Position numbers and translations under genes: made by a program. Below, piece by piece: positions 46,720 through 58,389 of a stretch of DNA of 64,000 bases (its first letter is position 1; every line of letters starts with the position of its first letter). This DNA is from Loxodes magnus (taxonomy: Eukaryota; Ciliophora; Karyorelictea; Loxodida; Loxodidae): positions 434,001 to 498,000 of the forward strand of contig CAMPDV010000152.1 in the NCBI GenBank assembly GCA_946699065.1, read 5' to 3'. The notes beneath the pieces are model-generated. The model did no database searches. It was not told the origin of the DNA and saw nothing but the letters and a program-made list of their open reading frames with translations.

Positions 46720-47360
46720 GAGGCTGATTCTCTGATGAAACCTTCTCATTTTATCGATAAAGTCACCTGTCCTGTCCCTGTGAACGTTCCTTACTAGAGT
46801 AATCTCAGAATAAAAACAAAATCTTTCTGGTTATCCATTCTTGCAACGGCTTGAAACCTATCAACACATAGTTATGGAACTCCTTCACCGAAAATTTTGA
46901 TTAATTAACAGGATATCCGCAATAAATGAATCGTGAGAGTAAATAGATCATTTAGCTAGAAAGTAGTTTCAAGTAGCTTGAAAGAGAAATCTTTTAAGTT
47001 TATAATTAATTAAAACTCTTTGAATAATATGTTTATAATAACGTTATGTAATTGTTGTAATAATTTAAATAATGGGAGCAATCCTCTATCTAAGAACGAA
47101 GAAAAATTTGGTGCCAAAAAGTATCCGTGGTGTGAAGAAATGATCAAGAATCTTGGCAGAAACCAAGAGAGAATTCAGATCTTTGAGGTATCAAATATCA
47201 AAGATTGAAACAGGCTCAGACTCTAAAATCTCTTAGGAAAGCTTATCTTTTACAGTCCATATTAGATAAATCTGATGCAATGGAATGCTAGCACGTGGAG
47301 ATTTCCGAAAGACTTTTATAATTATAAAAAAATTGTAAAAAGCTACGGGCTCTATAATAA
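46720..47360 (+). mobile_element. retroelement 3' end with partial class-1 hairpin
   Basis: Higher-GC patch in A/T-rich DNA. A frame KFGAKKYPWCEEMIKNLGRN, QERIQIFEVSNIKD recalls the ORF1 C-terminal SGTKKYPLGDEP at 16380. It ends with gctacgggctctataataaag (47341 on), the 3' half of the class-1 hairpin; the 5' half has decayed. Confidence 0.4.
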
Positions 47361-47929
47361 AGAATTCCTTTTATAATTTTAGAATAAAATATTTTAAATT
47401 TTTAACACATTTATTTTTTTAACTTATACGTTAATTTAGGGTTTTAAACTAAAGTAAATCTTTAGTTTCAAGAATTGGAAATATGGCTTTTATCAAATTG
47501 TCCATTTCGAATAAAGCATAACAAAAAAATGGGATTCATCAAGATTATTAAAATTAAAAAAGAAAAAATAAAAATAAATTAAAACTAAAGGGGTAAAAGT
47601 TAAAGATATCTAATTTTTATAAATATTTTAAGGAAAAAGATTATATAATAGGGAAAGCATAGAAATAACTTAGTAACATAGTAAGATAAAATACTTGAAT
47701 AGAATTTATGATAATCTAGCTTTAGCAAATAATATTATTACTAGCATGTTTCTTTTTAATTAAATTATTTTCTATTATGATTCAAAAGTTGAAAAATACT
47801 TCAAATTTTTTAATTTAATTTTACTTCATATATATTTTTAGCTTTTCAATCATTAAAAAATATCAATACTTTGATTGTAATTTTTTAAAATTTTCTCTAA
47901 TAAAAATATTATAAATGTTGAAAGGAACT

Positions 47930-48300
47930 TGCAATGCGCTAAGAAAAGACTAACAGATAGCTTAACTATCTAAAGATAAATGAAAGAGTTAGAAAAGTAA
48001 TAGATAGAGAATAGAATTCTACAAAAATTTAAAACCTCCTTTTACCCTTAAAAATCATTTATCTTGAATTACCTACTCTTCCTACTCTGTACTTTTCCAC
48101 TATTTTAAAAGATCTAATGATGGAGATTTACTCTAATTATTCAGATCAGGATATAATGAATCTATTGGAAGAAGAATTAGAATAAATGGAAGAAAATGAG
48201 AAGATTCTGGTTAGATAAGATAATTTCCAAGAATACTCTTACTTTTGATTTTCTCTTAATTTGTGGTCAACCTATCAATGGTGAAACCACATTAATTAAT
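47930..48300 (+). mobile_element. ORF1 3' end with acidic terminus and class-2 hairpin
   Basis: Frame LELPTLPTLYFSTILKDLMM, EIYSNYSDQDIMNLLEEELE, ending QEYSYF TGA (48246-48248). Fifteen bases later a hairpin GTGGTcaACCtatcaatGGTgaaACCAC (48263-48290) and then attaattaattc. The same arrangement (acidic D.F.E....F, TGA, hairpin, cattaat) occurs at 57320-57420. Confidence 0.5.
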
Positions 48301-48476
48301 TAATTCATAAATTTATTTATTTAAGTCTAATAAAGCTTTTAATAACTATTTAAAAATTATAAGTATAATGATAATTTGCATAAACAATTATTTCTAAGAT
48401 TTAATTAAAATAATAATTTACTATCATGGTAAATTAAATGAGGAATTATCATAAATAAATAAATAAATTTTATTAT

Positions 48477-48509
48477 AGAGCGCGTAGCTCCTCGTTGGCG
48501 CGTAGTTCT
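48477..48509 (-). other. class-1 3' terminal hairpin, minus strand
   Basis: AGAACTACGCGCC aacgagg AGCTACGCGCTCT then tataat and a taaataaat tail on the minus strand. The 380 bp upstream (48,510-48,890) shows no ORF1 or RT match, so the element body is decayed or truncated. Confidence 0.6.
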
Positions 48510-48889
48510 TTATAAAAAACCATTTTATGATATGTTTAAAAGCATTGGCAGCTTTAAATTTTTCTACTTAGTGCTACTCTTAAATATCTATAATTCTAGT
48601 TACTTTTTTATATTTAAACGTCAAAATTTAATTTAAAACATAAATTCTAAATATTTCTATATAGAATAATTTAAGTATCTTAAAAACAAAATAGAAAATT
48701 ACACTTTTTAAGCATTTAATTAAAAAAATGATATATAATATTTTAACTTGAACTAAACTATCTAAAATTTTATTAGTTTAATATTATTAACCAAAATATT
48801 TTAAATATTTCTAAAAGATTCAAAATAATAATGATTAACTGTTTAAAATATTAATATATTAATATATATCTAATTAAAAAATACTCCAT

Positions 48890-50740
48890 TTTCTTTGAGC
48901 TTTTAAATATAAATATCTATTCTCATCTTGTTTCTTTATTTTTTCCTCTTCATTTCACTGCTAAAACTATTTTTTATGTTCCCTAAGCTTCTAATTAACT
49001 TTATATGCATTTAGAATGTCTTTTTCTTAATAAATTCATTTGAAAATTTCTTTTTTCTAGTTATATTTTTTATTATATTTAGAAGTAATTGCTAGCTCAT
49101 ATATATTTGTCATAAGTTATTAATTTTTCAATATTTACCAGTAAATATGTCTAAAGATTACTAACTATGCCCTATAAAAGATATATTTAAAGATATGTCC
49201 AAGCTATCTTTTCCTCCATTAAAGCAGAGCTAACTTTCCACACAAATTACATAAATGCAATTCATAATGAAAATTATAAGGATTATTTTGCTATTTAAAG
49301 ATTGATTGGTTTATTTCCTATATTCCTCTTTAAAATTTAAATTTTAAACTAAAAGAGTTTTTTGACATCTATAACTACAAGAATTGCTTCCTTCAATTAT
49401 AGACATTAGTAAATGTTTTTAAAGCTTTTAATGTTTTTTAATTATAATCTTGATCTCATCAGTTTTTAATTACTATTGCTATAATCTCTCTTCTATTTCT
49501 TCCTTTTTTGCTTTTTCCATTTCTAATAATTCTAGTCTTCTTGACATAAGTTTCTTGCGAAATATTTTTATTTATAAATCTAAATAACCCTAATAAAACT
49601 TCAGAAATTAGTTTATAAGTCCTTAATCATATAATATAAGGCATCTTAAGTCATAATTCCCAATCTTTTACGATAGTCAATCTCTTATATTAGAAAAGTA
49701 TATAAATTTAAAAATGTGCTAGAATGTATCATACTCTCCACACATTCAGTAGGGATTATCAATAGGATAATGACGATCTTAAAGATCTTTTAGAAAATAA
49801 TAAGATTGGGTACTAAATTTATATATACTGATAATTTCTTGTCTAAATTCTTTGTTCAACTTATAGTAAGTAATTACTGCAAATTGGTTAAGATTAATAA
49901 ACTACTCACTATATATTTTAGCTGTTTTCATTCTCTTAAACATTTGAGTAGCTGTATTTATAAATATTGTAGTGTTTTGTCTCTTATATATTTAGTAAAC
50001 GTTTTTTAATTTGTACTAATCTTGGAATTCTACAGGCCGATGGTATAGAGGTCTGAAAATTGCTAAATTTGATAATATTATTGAAATCCTTTTTTCCAGT
50101 TGGTAATAAAAAGAGAATATATTGCTGATCTTGGAAAATCAATGCTTTCTTATTTCGTTTTATAATAGAATTTAAAAAACTTTATTGCCATAATGTGCTT
50201 AAAAGGTAATCAGTTTAAATCTATATAATATGATTCGTTAAATGTTTGAAATTGCTGCTTAAAGTGTTTTCCTTGAAATCATTCTCATGCATTATTCAAT
50301 TCTATTCAAAACTCTTTTTATTCCTTTTTGAATATTTCATGGTACTAGTTCTCTTCCACATTCTGTTTTAAGTAGTGTAAAAAGTCTGCATAAAGTTTTA
50401 AAATATCAATAAGTCACATTTTTATATCTCATTAGTTAAAAAAACAGCTTTTTTCATTGCAGCTAAATACTTAAACCCAACTTCTTTACAATAATGTTTT
50501 TTAAAAAAAATTATGTAGAATTACACCTAAATATGTTACTTTTTCTTTTTAAATAATTGGTTAATTTTCTAATCATAAATTTAAGTTTTATTATTTCTAA
50601 CGTCTCTTTAAAATATGATGCATTCAGATTTCCTAACATTGATCTTCAAGTTTGTTTATGCAAAAATCTTACTTGTTTCATTTATTAACTCCTATAATAT
50701 TATATCATTATATAAAATGGAAAATTTCTTGCGAAAAGTC
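48890..50740 (-). pseudogene. LINE ORF2 RT 3' half, 5'-truncated, longest copy
   Basis: Decayed motif C LYNDIILQELINETSKIFAQ near 50,690-50,730, then LKINVRKSECIIFQRD, and, one frame over, VTYLGVILHN. Next NVTYQYFKTLCRLFTLLKTE, GRELVPWNIQKG, the zinc domain RHYPIDNPYWMCGEYDTFQH (near 49,700-49,780; TGA as Trp where Cys is expected), then LRLELLEMEKAKKEEIEERL, KHLLMSIIEG and a second HYELHLCNLCGKL. The multiple frameshifts make it inactive. Confidence 0.68.
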
Positions 50741-50744
50741 TCTT

Positions 50745-51300
50745 CTTAAAAGGCTGTATCTCAATCAAGTTTTGATCAGTAAAAAATACTTTAAGAACTC
50801 CAAGCTATGTAATTAGAAAATTTTAAGCTCCTAAGAACAGTATAAGAACTCGAAAGGAAAATCGAATAACTGATGATTAATTAATAAGAAAAAAATATTG
50901 AAAATAAATAGTCAGAAAATATCAGAATAGAAGAACTAGAAACAAAATTCAACCAATTCGCAGAGTTAACTGAAAGCATATTCTTCTAAAAAATATCGAT
51001 AAATAATCCAATGGATGTCAAACAGCAAACAATAACAACTTATACTCCCTTTCGGAAAATTATGACATGCTGATATTGCAAGAGACCTGGACTTAAAGTA
51101 CGGAATTGCTTCCAATTTAGACTTAAAGAAAAAAAAATTATGGAAAAATAATGGGAAAATATTTTTAGATTCTATTGTACTCAAGAAGAAAAAATTTACA
51201 GGAAAAAAATAATTTAATTAAGCAAAGAAGCTCCACATATTTAGCAAGCAGTCAATGAGTTCAATAAAAAATTTCTTTAGTATAATTCTAAACTTTTTAT
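50745..51300 (+). CDS. gag-like ORF1, type IV
   Basis: Divergent from the LINE remnant beside it. QSSFDQQKILQELQAMQLEN, FKLLRTVQELERKIEQLMIN, ETKFNQFAELTESIFFQKIS, NNPMDVKQQT, then TCWYCKRPGLKVRNC (51068-51109; CX2C...C with Leu for His, TGA as Trp), EAPHIQQAVNEFNKKFLQ. Matches 22750-23435 block for block. Start and stop are not fixed; the next in-frame TGA is near 51471. The minus-strand 72-aa ORF is a shadow. Confidence 0.6.
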
Positions 51301-51885
51301 TTAGCATTTAAAATTTTAAAAGAATTTGCATTTTCATTGTTTTACGAACCTTAAAAAAATACGATTATTATTAAATTATTTTTTAAATGTTATTGCCTTA
51401 GAATTTTAAAATAAAGCCTGCATATTGTAATTCATTGAATTATTTAATACTTATTTATATTTTTAATATATGATATTAAAAATAGTAAATATAGTTTTTT
51501 TTTTCTAAGAGATATAAAATTTTAATACCTTTTATAAAAAAAATTCATAAATTTCCAAATTATTCAAAGGAGTTATACTTGGATTACTGAACAAATATTA
51601 TAAAAGTAATTAAAAAAAAGTTAAATTTTAAAGTAAGTAAAATATCAGAATAAAGCCATTATTGGAACTCAAACAGGGAAATTATCTAGATTTGTAGCAA
51701 ATAAAGATAAATTGTATGGGAAAAAATTTATTAATCACTAATGATGAAATAAAACTAAAATTTATGGTTAATTATTTAACATTAATAAACTACTTGAAAA
51801 AAATAAAATATACTACAGAAAAGATATAATAGAAAACGTAACCGATAATTAAAGGCAAGTAGTATGAGAGTATATAAATTTAAAT
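51301..51885. other. AT-rich stretch, nothing recognised
   Basis: Long A and T runs; no gene, knuckle or repeat partner seen. Confidence 0.4.
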
Positions 51886-52203
51886 TCATAATTGAAAAGA
51901 TATTGGGAGCTGATATTGGCCTTCATGACTATAATTTCTATTTTTATGGCTAGGAACAAGTTCCTTACCTGTTGCTGAGAAAGTCCCTGGTCAGAATCGT
52001 TTTCTAAAGGGAACGCTGTCTTTGAGATTATCCGCTCTTTGTAGGGGCTCAAAGCCTTGTTACTCATAGCGATGGAGTTTCCTAGCAGCTATGCCTGAAG
52101 CACAATAGGATATTCCCATTATCCCCTAAAAAGAGAGCGTCGGGTCGTCTAATCGGAAAGGAATTTCTGGCCAAAAATTCTTTTAGTTATAGTTAAAATT
52201 AAT
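51886..52203 (-). mobile_element. SINE-like retroposon copy 3, diverged
   Basis: Same ~315 bp body as 15177-15489, same orientation, clearly older (about 12-15% different by eye). SPYKERIISKTAFP is still readable. Flanks ataaatttaaatt / ataaaatttagat may be a decayed target-site duplication. The copy places an age range on the family within one window. Confidence 0.75.
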
Positions 52204-53700
52204 TATAAAATTTAGATGAACATTTAAAAAATAATTTATATAATTAGAGTAGAATTTAGTAAAACAGTTTATTAAGTATAAAATTTATTTTAAGTCTAGC
52301 TAGTAAAAATTTAAAGCTTGTAAAATTCATTTATAATTAAGAGTCGAACTTTGAAAAGAATGGTAGCTTAGTTGAAAAAGAATAATATCAATGAACAATT
52401 TAGATTACAGGGTTAAAAATATAAATAAAACGTAAGTGACTTTTAATAATTAATAGAAAAATTTAACATTTGTGTACCTTCTAATAAATGAATTAAAAAT
52501 TTAATAGATATGTAAATTTTACTAAATAAGCTATTGGTTCTTTTTAAATTCAGAAAAAAACAACTTTTATACTCTTTTGAATAAATGTAAAAAATAATAA
52601 TTAAAATTATCAACTAAGAGTTTAAATAATTTTGCTTTTGAGTTTGCAACTTTTTTAGATTGTTCATATATTTTCATCAAGGTTGGCATCCACAGTTTAT
52701 ATTTTTTACTTGGATAAAATTTATGTTCCACTTTCATCAACTGAGGTTTATCTGTCTTCTATCTTTTTAGATACTTTTTCTGTTTATGTAAAATCTCGAG
52801 TTAGAATGAGTTTTATATCCTCTTACCTTTTAAGTCCTTTGATTTTAAAATATTATTTTATTATATAATTAATAGAATAATAGCATAATAATATCTAGTC
52901 TTGTATTATTGTTTCGATTTAATAACAGGAAAGCTTTCAAATTTTCTCTAGTATTTTATTTATTTTAATAGTTTAATCTTCTAATTTATCATAAATTTGA
53001 GATTCACACTATTGGTCTTTGATATTTAAGATATAATTGAAATTCTTTTATTTAAGTTGGATTTAGTTTTCCGAACTTTTTAAAAAAGTTATTGATATAA
53101 GCAAAGTTTAATAAAATTATTTACTAAATATATGCCAGATATTGTCTTAATCTCCCTAAAATATTTCTCTATTCAAACTAGTTTCTGAGAATATATTTAC
53201 CTTTTTAAATTACTTTATAAGATTTCACAGTTCGTTTCGATTTTTAAAGTATCAATATTATGTCCTTTTAGTTGTTAACCTTTTAAGATGGCAAAACTTT
53301 ATTTAAGTTTTAATTTTTTTCTTTTATGTGTTATCTTCAAGTTTTGCTTAGTTTATTTTTCAATATTTATCTTTCTTTTTCTTTGTAATTTTGTAAATTT
53401 TTAAAATAAAAGAAAGAAAATACCCACAAAGCTTTTTTTCTTTCTGACAAAAAGAAATTTTACTAAAGTTGTGCATAAAATTTTAAATAAATTAAGATTA
53501 AGTAAATTAAATTGAATTGAATATAAAAATAATTTTTTTTTAATTATATATAAAAAAATGGTTTCAAAGAATCAAATTTCTCTTACAAAACCTTTTAATT
53601 CAAAGTTGGATTTTTTCAATAACCTTATTATTTTTTAAATGGAAAGCCAAAAATTAGTAAAATTTCCTATTAATTTAATTAAAAAACTCAATTTTAAAAT
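52204..53700. other. unassigned; weak minus-strand coding signal near 52,620-52,830
   Basis: Minus strand 52,830 to 52,620 reads EDIKLILTRDFTQTEKVSKK, IEDRQTSVDESGTQILSKQK, TVDANLDENIW, which looks protein-like, preceded by a coiled-coil-like Lys/Gln stretch. No start, stop or family could be set. 53,340-53,700 is A/T-rich with a C/T-rich patch near 53,440. Confidence 0.25.
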
Positions 53701-54280
53701 AGGAATTTGCTAAAACCTTACTTGTAGCATATAAGGTAGAATTATATAGTCAAAATAGATAGTGCTGGGATTTAAAATACTAGAAACTGTATGCTAGAAT
53801 AATCTCAAATGTTCAAAGACCCAGAAGAAATAAAGCAACAATCAAAAAAAAATCCCTATCGAAGAGTAACGATATTTTGATACTTCAAATGATCAGGATA
53901 TAAAAAAAGGAGTTGCTAAAATTGTAAGCCAAAAAGAATATAGAATGAAAGAAAATTAATGGAAAAATTTATATTGAATTTGTTGCCATCGAAAAGGTAT
54001 GTTTAACAAGAAAAAATACTTGAAGCAAATAAAGAAACTCCCGATATCTTAAAAGCAGTTAATGAATTCAATAGAAAATGACTAAGAATTTTACATATAA
54101 GAAAAAATCATCAAAAGTAATCTTAAAATCATCAAAACTCATGGCAGTTAAGATCCAAGCAAATTGAGATGAATACATTTTAAACAATAAACATTTATGT
54201 GGTAAATTAAATAAAGGTTATACATCAATAATAAATTATGCTAGTTTTCAGCCTGGATTATAATATTTATTAAATTAAAA
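53700..54280 (+). pseudogene. gag-like ORF1, type IV, decayed
   Basis: DPEEIKQQSKKNPYRRVTIF and WYFKWSGYKKRSC (knuckle spacing, only the last Cys left), then ETPDILKAVNEFNRKWLRIL and, in another frame, SNLKIIKTHGSQDPSKL. These match EAPHIQQAVNEFNKKFL at 51,240 and KIIKTYDRHDPIK at ~22,800. Confidence 0.5.
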
Positions 54281-54282
54281 AT

Positions 54283-55063
54283 GTAGAGAAAAATTTAAAA
54301 TTCGGAAAATGTAGACTAAAATCATCAAAAACTTAGAAATGAAAGGCTAAAAAATAACAACTAGTTGAAAAAATTAAAATCGCTAAATTTTTGTCTTCGT
54401 TACAATTTAAACATATATAAGGATACTAAAGTAGCTACTTCTATAATAGAACAGGAAATCAATTCGTGAATGAGTAATGCAACTAAATAAAGAAAGTTCT
54501 TAACAAGCAGGATGAGATAATTTACAATATTATGGAAATAGAAAGATAACTCATTAACTATATTGAGCAATTGAATTTAAAAACTATATACTTACGGAAG
54601 CAATTAGTTTAAATTTAAATTTTTACAAAAGAATAACTGTGGTGTTAATCTTCATCCAGATAAATTGAAGTGCTTTCATGTTTAAAAAAGTAAATAAGAT
54701 CAATATTGTAACTTCCCAATAGGTGAATTAAATAGAATCTTAAAGACTTGAGTAACTAGAATATTGTAAAACCTTGTTAATTTTTTCTTACAAATAAAAT
54801 CCGAAATAGAAGATAAAGAAAAAATGATATTAAACCTCTTCACATTATCTAAAAATGGTGATTTGGTTCCAAAAGGATTAAAAGATAAGAAGGTTAAGAA
54901 TTTGTTGAGAGGTAACAAGATTTTGAATGAATAGCAAAAAATCCTAAAAAATTGGAGAAAAAGAGACCTTAGTTATATAGAGAAAGAGTGATAGCCATCC
55001 ATACAAAAAAGTAAGTCAGCCTTGATACAAAAACGGACAGCTAGAACTGGTGAAAAACCATGA
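54283..55063 (+). pseudogene. ORF1-like remnant, possible C-terminal domain
   Basis: One frame holds QDEIIYNIMEIERQLINYIE and QLNLKTIYLRKQLVQ then LWCQSSSRQIEV, i.e. coiled coil plus decayed knuckle. A second frame continues FPIGELNRILKTWVTRILQN, IKSEIEDKEKMILNLF, LSKNGDLVPKGLKDKKVKN and ends ARTGEKP TGA (55061-55063). The second part has no partner in the window and reads well, so it could be a separate protein piece. Confidence 0.4.
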
Positions 55064-55780
55064 AAATCAAATATTTTTTTAATTTTAGTAGATATTAATA
55101 AGAGTTAATAAGTTAAATTTATAATTAATCAATAAATATTAAAATGAAAAAAATAACCTTTATTCTAGAAATTTTTTATCATAAAAATTAAAAAAGTAAA
55201 ATATAGTTTAAAAGATGAAATTGGAAAAAATAATTATGAGAATTTATAGGAGAATATCAATATATTTTACATATTGAAGCTATTTTTACTTTCTTAATTA
55301 CTTATTTTTAATTGAATATAAATTTAGATAGATTTATATAATATAATAAAAATTGACGACTTATTTAAATATAAAATAAATATATTATGTATTTTTTACG
55401 AATATGATATTTAAGATTTAAATTAGTTTAAAATGTTGTTAATTTTTTTTGATAGTTCTACTTTATTTGCTTATATTTTGTTTGCATTGTATTTTGAAAT
55501 ATATGGATACTAATAAATCTTAAATTTAAACTTTATTCATTATTTATTAAATTTTTTAATAGAAAAAAAATTTTAATCTTATTAAAAGAGGATTTAAGTT
55601 AGACTATTATATTATATAATGTCTAAAAAACAAATTTGGCAATTCTAGACGAAAATTCAACGTTTTTTTTCCGATCTTTTTATAAAGTCTAAAAATGTCA
55701 GTTTTCGATCAATTTTATTAATTTTTTCTTTTTATCAATTCTTTTTATATTATGATAACAAATTCCTTTTTATTCGATCT
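55064..55780. other. AT-rich stretch, nothing recognised
   Basis: Long homopolymer runs and A/T repeats, no ORF1, RT, Kelch or SINE match. Confidence 0.45.
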
Positions 55781-56545
55781 TCATTTATTTGTATGCATTT
55801 AAATTTGGATCTTTTTCTTCTTGATATTATTTTTGTCTTTCTATATTATAAATCTTTAATCAGGAATAGACTTGCTTCTTGTCATTACCTACGGTTCTTC
55901 TATCAAAGTTTTACTATGAGGCATTTCAAAAGTTTCACTCTTATACTACTTGGAATTTTTATCAAATAAGCATCCACTTGCTAGAGCAAATACATGATCG
56001 TGAATTTTAGCAAAATTGAGATATATAAAGTTTAAAAATTGGTAATTATATGCCATTGTTACAGTATCTAATATCTTCTACATAATTTTCGACATAAGTA
56101 TGTAGAAGATAGACATTTACCCAATAGAATCGTGCTTAAAAGCATTTTATATAATATCAAAAATCATAAGAAATTCATTAAACTTATTATTAAAAATAGA
56201 GCAAAAATTTTAAAATTCTGCTTTAATATTCTCTATGATTTAAGAATTTAAAAATCAATTACTTATAAAGATAAAAATATAATCTAAAATTATTGTTCTG
56301 CTATAAGATAAGATACGAAAATAAATTGCTAAAATAAACTATATGTTAGGAGATTAAAGAAAAAGGAAATTGAATATAAAAGCTAAGCATCAAATGAAAC
56401 CAAGTCAAATAAAGTTCAATTATATGAACTGAGTTACTAATTTTAATCTAATATTTAATCAATTCACATAACTTGTTTTTTAGATAATAATTAAGAATTA
56501 TTTTAGAGCAATTAATATTACTTTACTTTATTTTACAATATTCAT
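55781..56545 (-). CDS. uncharacterised 254-aa ORF with hydrophobic N-terminus and EEP block
   Basis: ATG 56545-56543 to TGA 55783-55781, 255 codons counted without a frameshift, several in-frame TGAs as Trp. Residues ~30-100 contain three hydrophobic stretches (FIWLGFIWCLAFIFNFLFL; TIILDYIFIFISNW), which may be real membrane segments or just A/T-rich bias. The C-terminal part looks more protein-like: KIHDHVFALASGCLFDKNSK, MPHSKTLIEEPQVMTRSKSI. The HSKTLIEEP block recurs in the element 3' ends at 18311-18587 and 41395-41644, so I suspect a retroelement-associated ORF rather than a host gene. Confidence 0.4.
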
Positions 56546-56632
56546 ATTTATTTCTTGTTAAATAATTATAATCAGAATGTAAAAAATATGTTAATATAAT
56601 ATTAACTCATTTATTATAAAAAATGGCACCTA

Positions 56633-57408
56633 AGAAGCAGTTAACTTAAAATAAATCTTCTTCTAACTAGCGATAAGATACCTTAATTGAAATTTTATCT
56701 TTATAAGTTGAAAATAAAAAATTTTGGACGTAGTGCAACAACTAATTAGCAAATAAAAACCTAGATATAAAATCAACTTACTCCAAAATGAAAATAAGAT
56801 ACTAAACTCAGAATTGAGCTTAAAAGCCTCAACACATTTATTTAATCAAGAAATTAAAAGAACAGAAGGAAAATATAAGATATTCGAAATATCAATTAAA
56901 TAAACCACGAGAAAGTATAAATAAAGTTATACATAATCCAATTTAGATTGAATAATAAAATTTAAATATTATTAAGATATAAAAATAATAGATAATTAAT
57001 CAAAAAATAAAAAGAAGATCAATTATGTGCTAATTCTGTAGTTGGATAGATCATAAAAAAGAAGTGTTGGAGATGCCATAAATTTCTAAAGTATGAAAAT
57101 AAAATTCTGAAAAAACTTAACCAAGATTTTTGTGCATCTAAAGGTGGGCTATATAGCAGAAACATGATTTATGGAGAAAAACTACTCGAATAAATAATAG
57201 ATACTCGAAGAAGAGCCAAGCAAATGTTTGGTAAGGACTGAGATTGGAATAAAATACCAACGGTAAAGAAAGATATATTAGTAGCAGCAGATATGCTATT
57301 CAAGAACATGAACCTGGAGAAGAAATGGACGATTTCAACGAGTTTTATGATGATTTTTGAGATTTTTTATAAATTAACACGAGGAAAGCCAAATAAAGGC
57401 GATGTCAC
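56633..57408 (+). pseudogene. gag-like ORF1, type VII, with class-2 hairpin
   Basis: ATG 56633: MAPKKQLTQNKSSSNQ, coiled coil, NPIQIEQQ box, then MCQFCSWIDHKKEVLE (CX2CX4H in frame with the ATG, last Cys lost). The frame shifts afterwards, and the acidic end EPGEEMDDFNEFYDDF TGA (57358-57360) is in another frame. The hairpin 57378-57408 has inner stem GCC aaataaa GGC, followed by attaataaatta. Confidence 0.55.
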
Positions 57409-58385
57409 ATTAATAAATTATCCTATCTTATTACTCTATTTTTAAATAATTATTTCGAAATATCAAGCATTCTTTTGGAAGAAGTCGAGAAAAAAGTAAA
57501 AAAATAAAACTTTAATCAAATCCTGTAAAATTTAAGAAAATTTTCATGTAAGTAAAACTATAATTTATTCAAGACTTAAAAATAGTTTAGAATGGAGAAT
57601 TATCAAATATGCATGCGAATTCAAAAAGATAACTTAGTTAATTAAAAGAAGAGGTTTAAAGACTAATAAAGACTTTTAAAATTTTGAAGAAGTATAGATA
57701 ATAAGGAAAGAGATCTTCAAGCTTAATGGAGTAATAAGATAACTGTTAGAACCAATTGCAATTTATAAAAGAAGAAACTTTTAAGAAAAATGGAATAATC
57801 AGTTTTCCTCTCAAACAATTTAATTAGAATTTAAGGAAAAAAGTAGTGAAAGAAATAAAAAAAATAACAAAAGAGGAATCATGTTTTTACTAGAAAATGA
57901 AATAATTATTATACTTTTAGATATAAGAGAATCAGTAAAGAAGCTGTTAAAAAATTATAAATTAATTAGATCAAATGTAAAACGATTATAAAAGTATTAA
58001 AAAACAATTTTCAAAAAAAGAAAATATCAAATAACTAATGAACAATATTGATGAAAAAATAATTAGTTGCTAATTCTACATCATTTGATAATCTCAATAG
58101 TTTAATAAAAAATAATAACTTTATAAACAATCTTTATCGATATTTTGTCTTTAAGGTTATAGAAAACAACTAAGTTTAATTAATTGGCAAAGAATTTAAA
58201 CAAGACGCAAAGACTGATATAAACTCAAACAGATAGATTATATAATATGTTAACGTTATTGGAGGACTTTCAACCTCTTTACCTCCTATCTCTAATTTAT
58301 AAAGGTTAGTAATAAAAATTGAAATGTTTCTATCCTATCTCTTTTTTTATTGTCTTTTTTATTTCTAGTATTCATGATCGAAATT
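57409..58385. other. unassigned, coding-like plus-strand stretch
   Basis: Plus strand 57,580-57,980 reads SLEWRIIKYACEFKKITQLI, RGLKTNKDFQNFEEVQIIRK, EIFKLNGVIRQLLEPIAIYK, which is plausibly protein but without a recognised motif or fixed ends. May be ORF2 body. 57,990-58,385 shows nothing. Confidence 0.25.
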
Positions 58386-58389
58386 AAGG

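Noticed and set aside
55781..56545. Histidine kinase N-box (DIIQNAFKHDSIGQ)
   Set aside because: No H-box, G-boxes or receiver domain in the ORF; the match is a short Asn-Ala-x-Lys coincidence.
57380..57440. RGKPNKGDVTLINYPILLLY as an RT motif B' (GxPQGD)
   Set aside because: The same bases align with 48263 and 32487 as a hairpin just after a TGA terminator; the resemblance to RT comes from translating a 3' UTR in a code without fixed stops.
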